In this document: positions 39,795 to 40,336 of the stretch, one piece after another
How the letters are laid out: each line of letters opens with the position of its first letter
How positions within the stretch are numbered: position 1 is the first letter of the stretch
Translations under genes and position numbers: made by a program
Notes under the pieces: generated by a model
Told to the model about the DNA's origin: nothing
The model's input: the letters and a program-made list of their open reading frames with translations, nothing else
Database searches by the model: none
Assembly: GCA_031267345.1 (NCBI GenBank)
Contig: JAIRZG010000034.1
Span: 1-40,336, forward strand
Length of the DNA: 40,336 nt
Direction of reading: 5' to 3'
Source: Zoogloeaceae bacterium
GTDB lineage: Bacteria > Pseudomonadota > Gammaproteobacteria > Burkholderiales > Rhodocyclaceae

Positions 39795-39908
39795 TTCATC
39801 ACCCATAACCTGTTCTTCGGGTTGCAGCAACAAGGCGGGCACGACCGGTATTTATCGAGCAATATCCGCTTTCGGGCAACACGCTGGGGCATGGATCGGG
39901 GCAAATGA
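39786..39908 (+). CDS. 40-residue ORF, unknown
   Basis: Small frame beginning MPEFITHNLFFGLQQQ and ending WGMDRGK. Its stop overlaps the next small ORF's start as ATGA (39905-39908). Its own start lies in a hairpin and lacks a ribosome-binding site. It could be part of a decayed longer gene. No family recognised. It occupies part of the 548-bp gap between rlmL and the right-edge gene. Confidence 0.3.
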   Translation: MPEFITHNLFFGLQQQGGHDRYLSSNIRFRATRWGMDRGK

Positions 39909-40144
39909 CGGACAGCCTGAGCGTCTACCGCCTGTTGAGCGTCATCGACGAAAACATCACGCCCGCCTTGATCGCGCAACTGCTCGAAGCGGTCTCAAGC
40001 GAACGCGCGTCTAGCTTGGAGGGTGTACTTGACGCCATCGGCGACATTTTCAAAATCGGCGATGCCGTGCAGGTCGATGACCCCGGATATGGGATGGGAC
40101 GGCCTGTCTGGCGGGACGGGGCAGGCGCATCCGCCACCCATTGA
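39905..40144 (+). CDS. 79-residue ORF, unknown
   Basis: The first 50 residues (MTDSLSVYRLLSVIDENITP and on to IGDIFKIGD) are amphipathic and helix-like, with alternating Leu/Ile/Val. The last 25 (GYGMGRPVWRDGAGASATH) look like non-coding read-through. It is coupled to the preceding 40-residue ORF by ATGA. It may be the N-terminus of a truncated gene or a small helical protein. No family recognised; an antitoxin or effector role cannot be supported. Confidence 0.35.
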   Translation: MTDSLSVYRLLSVIDENITPALIAQLLEAVSSERASSLEGVLDAIGDIFKIGDAVQVDDPGYGMGRPVWRDGAGASATH

Positions 40145-40164
40145 ATGATAATAAATCTTATTTA

Positions 40165-40193
40165 TTGACATTTCAGCAGACTTCTTCCATAAT
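40165..40193 (+). promoter_or_regulatory. Strong sigma-70 promoter before the right-edge gene
   Basis: TTGACA (40165-40170) and CATAAT (40188-40193) are 17 bp apart, a near-consensus promoter in a locally AT-rich stretch. An inverted repeat AATAAAT/ATTTATT (40150-40166) overlaps the -35 and could be an operator, loosely like a Fur box. The leader of about 85 nt contains GC-rich stems such as GCTCCG/CGGAGC. Confidence 0.65.
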
Positions 40194-40285
40194 TTTTTCC
40201 AGGCATCAATTGCAGCGCAACGACATGCGGCTCCGGCGGGCGGAGCGCGTGGCGCTTCGCTAAAGCTTACAGGGATGGCACAACC

Positions 40286-40336
40286 ATGAAGCCCGCGCAT
40301 CTAGAATTCGACAACGCCTTGCCCACAGGGCAGGAG
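40286..40336 (+). CDS. Start of a gene cut by the window edge
   Basis: Open frame from ATG at 40286 with AGGGA about 10 nt upstream, reading MKPAHLEFDNALPTGQE to the end of the window. The promoter at 40165-40193 supports it as a real gene start. Seventeen residues are too few to name a family; the FDN motif faintly recalls SelO N-termini, but I would not assign it. Confidence 0.5.
   Translation, partial: MKPAHLEFDNALPTGQE

Noticed and set aside
39786..40144. Toxin-antitoxin pair
   Set aside because: Two small coupled ORFs fit the layout, but neither resembles a known toxin or antitoxin and the first lacks a ribosome-binding site.
1..40336. CRISPR array, prophage or genomic island integrase
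   Set aside because: No regularly spaced repeats, phage structural genes or integrases were seen; the tRNA-Arg has no duplicated 3' end in the window.

Overview
The window looks like a chromosomal segment of a GC-rich betaproteobacterium. The evidence is gene content and order: rppH with a CNP1-like gene facing proS and a lytic transglycosylase; a DUF6776-type membrane protein, bactofilin and erpA beside an M23 peptidase and tyrS; and a CDP-glucoseen reductase-type flavoprotein beside a DinG/YoaA helicase. Most genes are housekeeping. There is no rRNA, CRISPR array, intact insertion sequence or prophage. One tRNA (Arg, anticodon CCT) is present.

Layout. 1-2.9 kb: a methyltransferase divergent from a ColR/ColS two-component system, with Pho-box-like direct repeats between them. 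2.9-10.6 kb: a tightly packed minus-strand run, rsuA-oxyR-M61 peptidase-hen1-pnkp, whose junctions are 3-4 bp gaps or ATGA overlaps. It places a bacterial RNA-repair pair (Hen1 3'-end methyltransferase plus Pnkp kinase/phosphatase/ligase) directly downstream of the peroxide sensor OxyR. The hen1-pnkp DNA is visibly more AT-rich than its neighbours and looks acquired. 10.7-15 kb: DUF6776-like protein, bactofilin, erpA, M23 peptidase and tyrS. 15-18.3 kb: thrH-cutA-dsbD-pgpA with overlapping ends. 18.4-22.5 kb: a decayed IS481-type transposase, sodB, clsB, radical SAM, CNP1-like and rppH. 22.6-27.7 kb: proS and slt, then a divergent cadA/cadR metal-resistance pair with a textbook MerR-type 19-bp-spacer operator. 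27.7-30.9 kb: tRNA-Arg, crcB, a YbaL-type antiporter and a glycosyltransferase. 31-34 kb: tlyA-metF, facing an ATP-grasp-like gene with a coupled 20-residue ORF and a hairpin-rich leader. 34.2-37.2 kb: flavodoxin-type reductase and helicase. 37.2-39.7 kb: SDR protein, hemJ and an RlmL-type methyltransferase. 39.7-40.3 kb: two overlapping small ORFs, then a strong promoter before a gene cut by the window edge.

Two threads stand out. First, the possible five-gene unit linking OxyR and RNA repair, which suggests RNA repair under oxidative stress (inference; not shown by sequence alone). Second, a family of short purine-rich interspersed repeats (core like TCAGGGGACAGAAGAC) at gene junctions. Copies have rewritten the C-termini of OxyR and probably ClsB and the N-terminus of the M61 peptidase, abut the rsuA start codon, and lie just after the crcB stop codon. 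Other points are a 20-residue ORF coupled to an ATP-grasp-like enzyme, and a short coding-like remnant beside pnkp.
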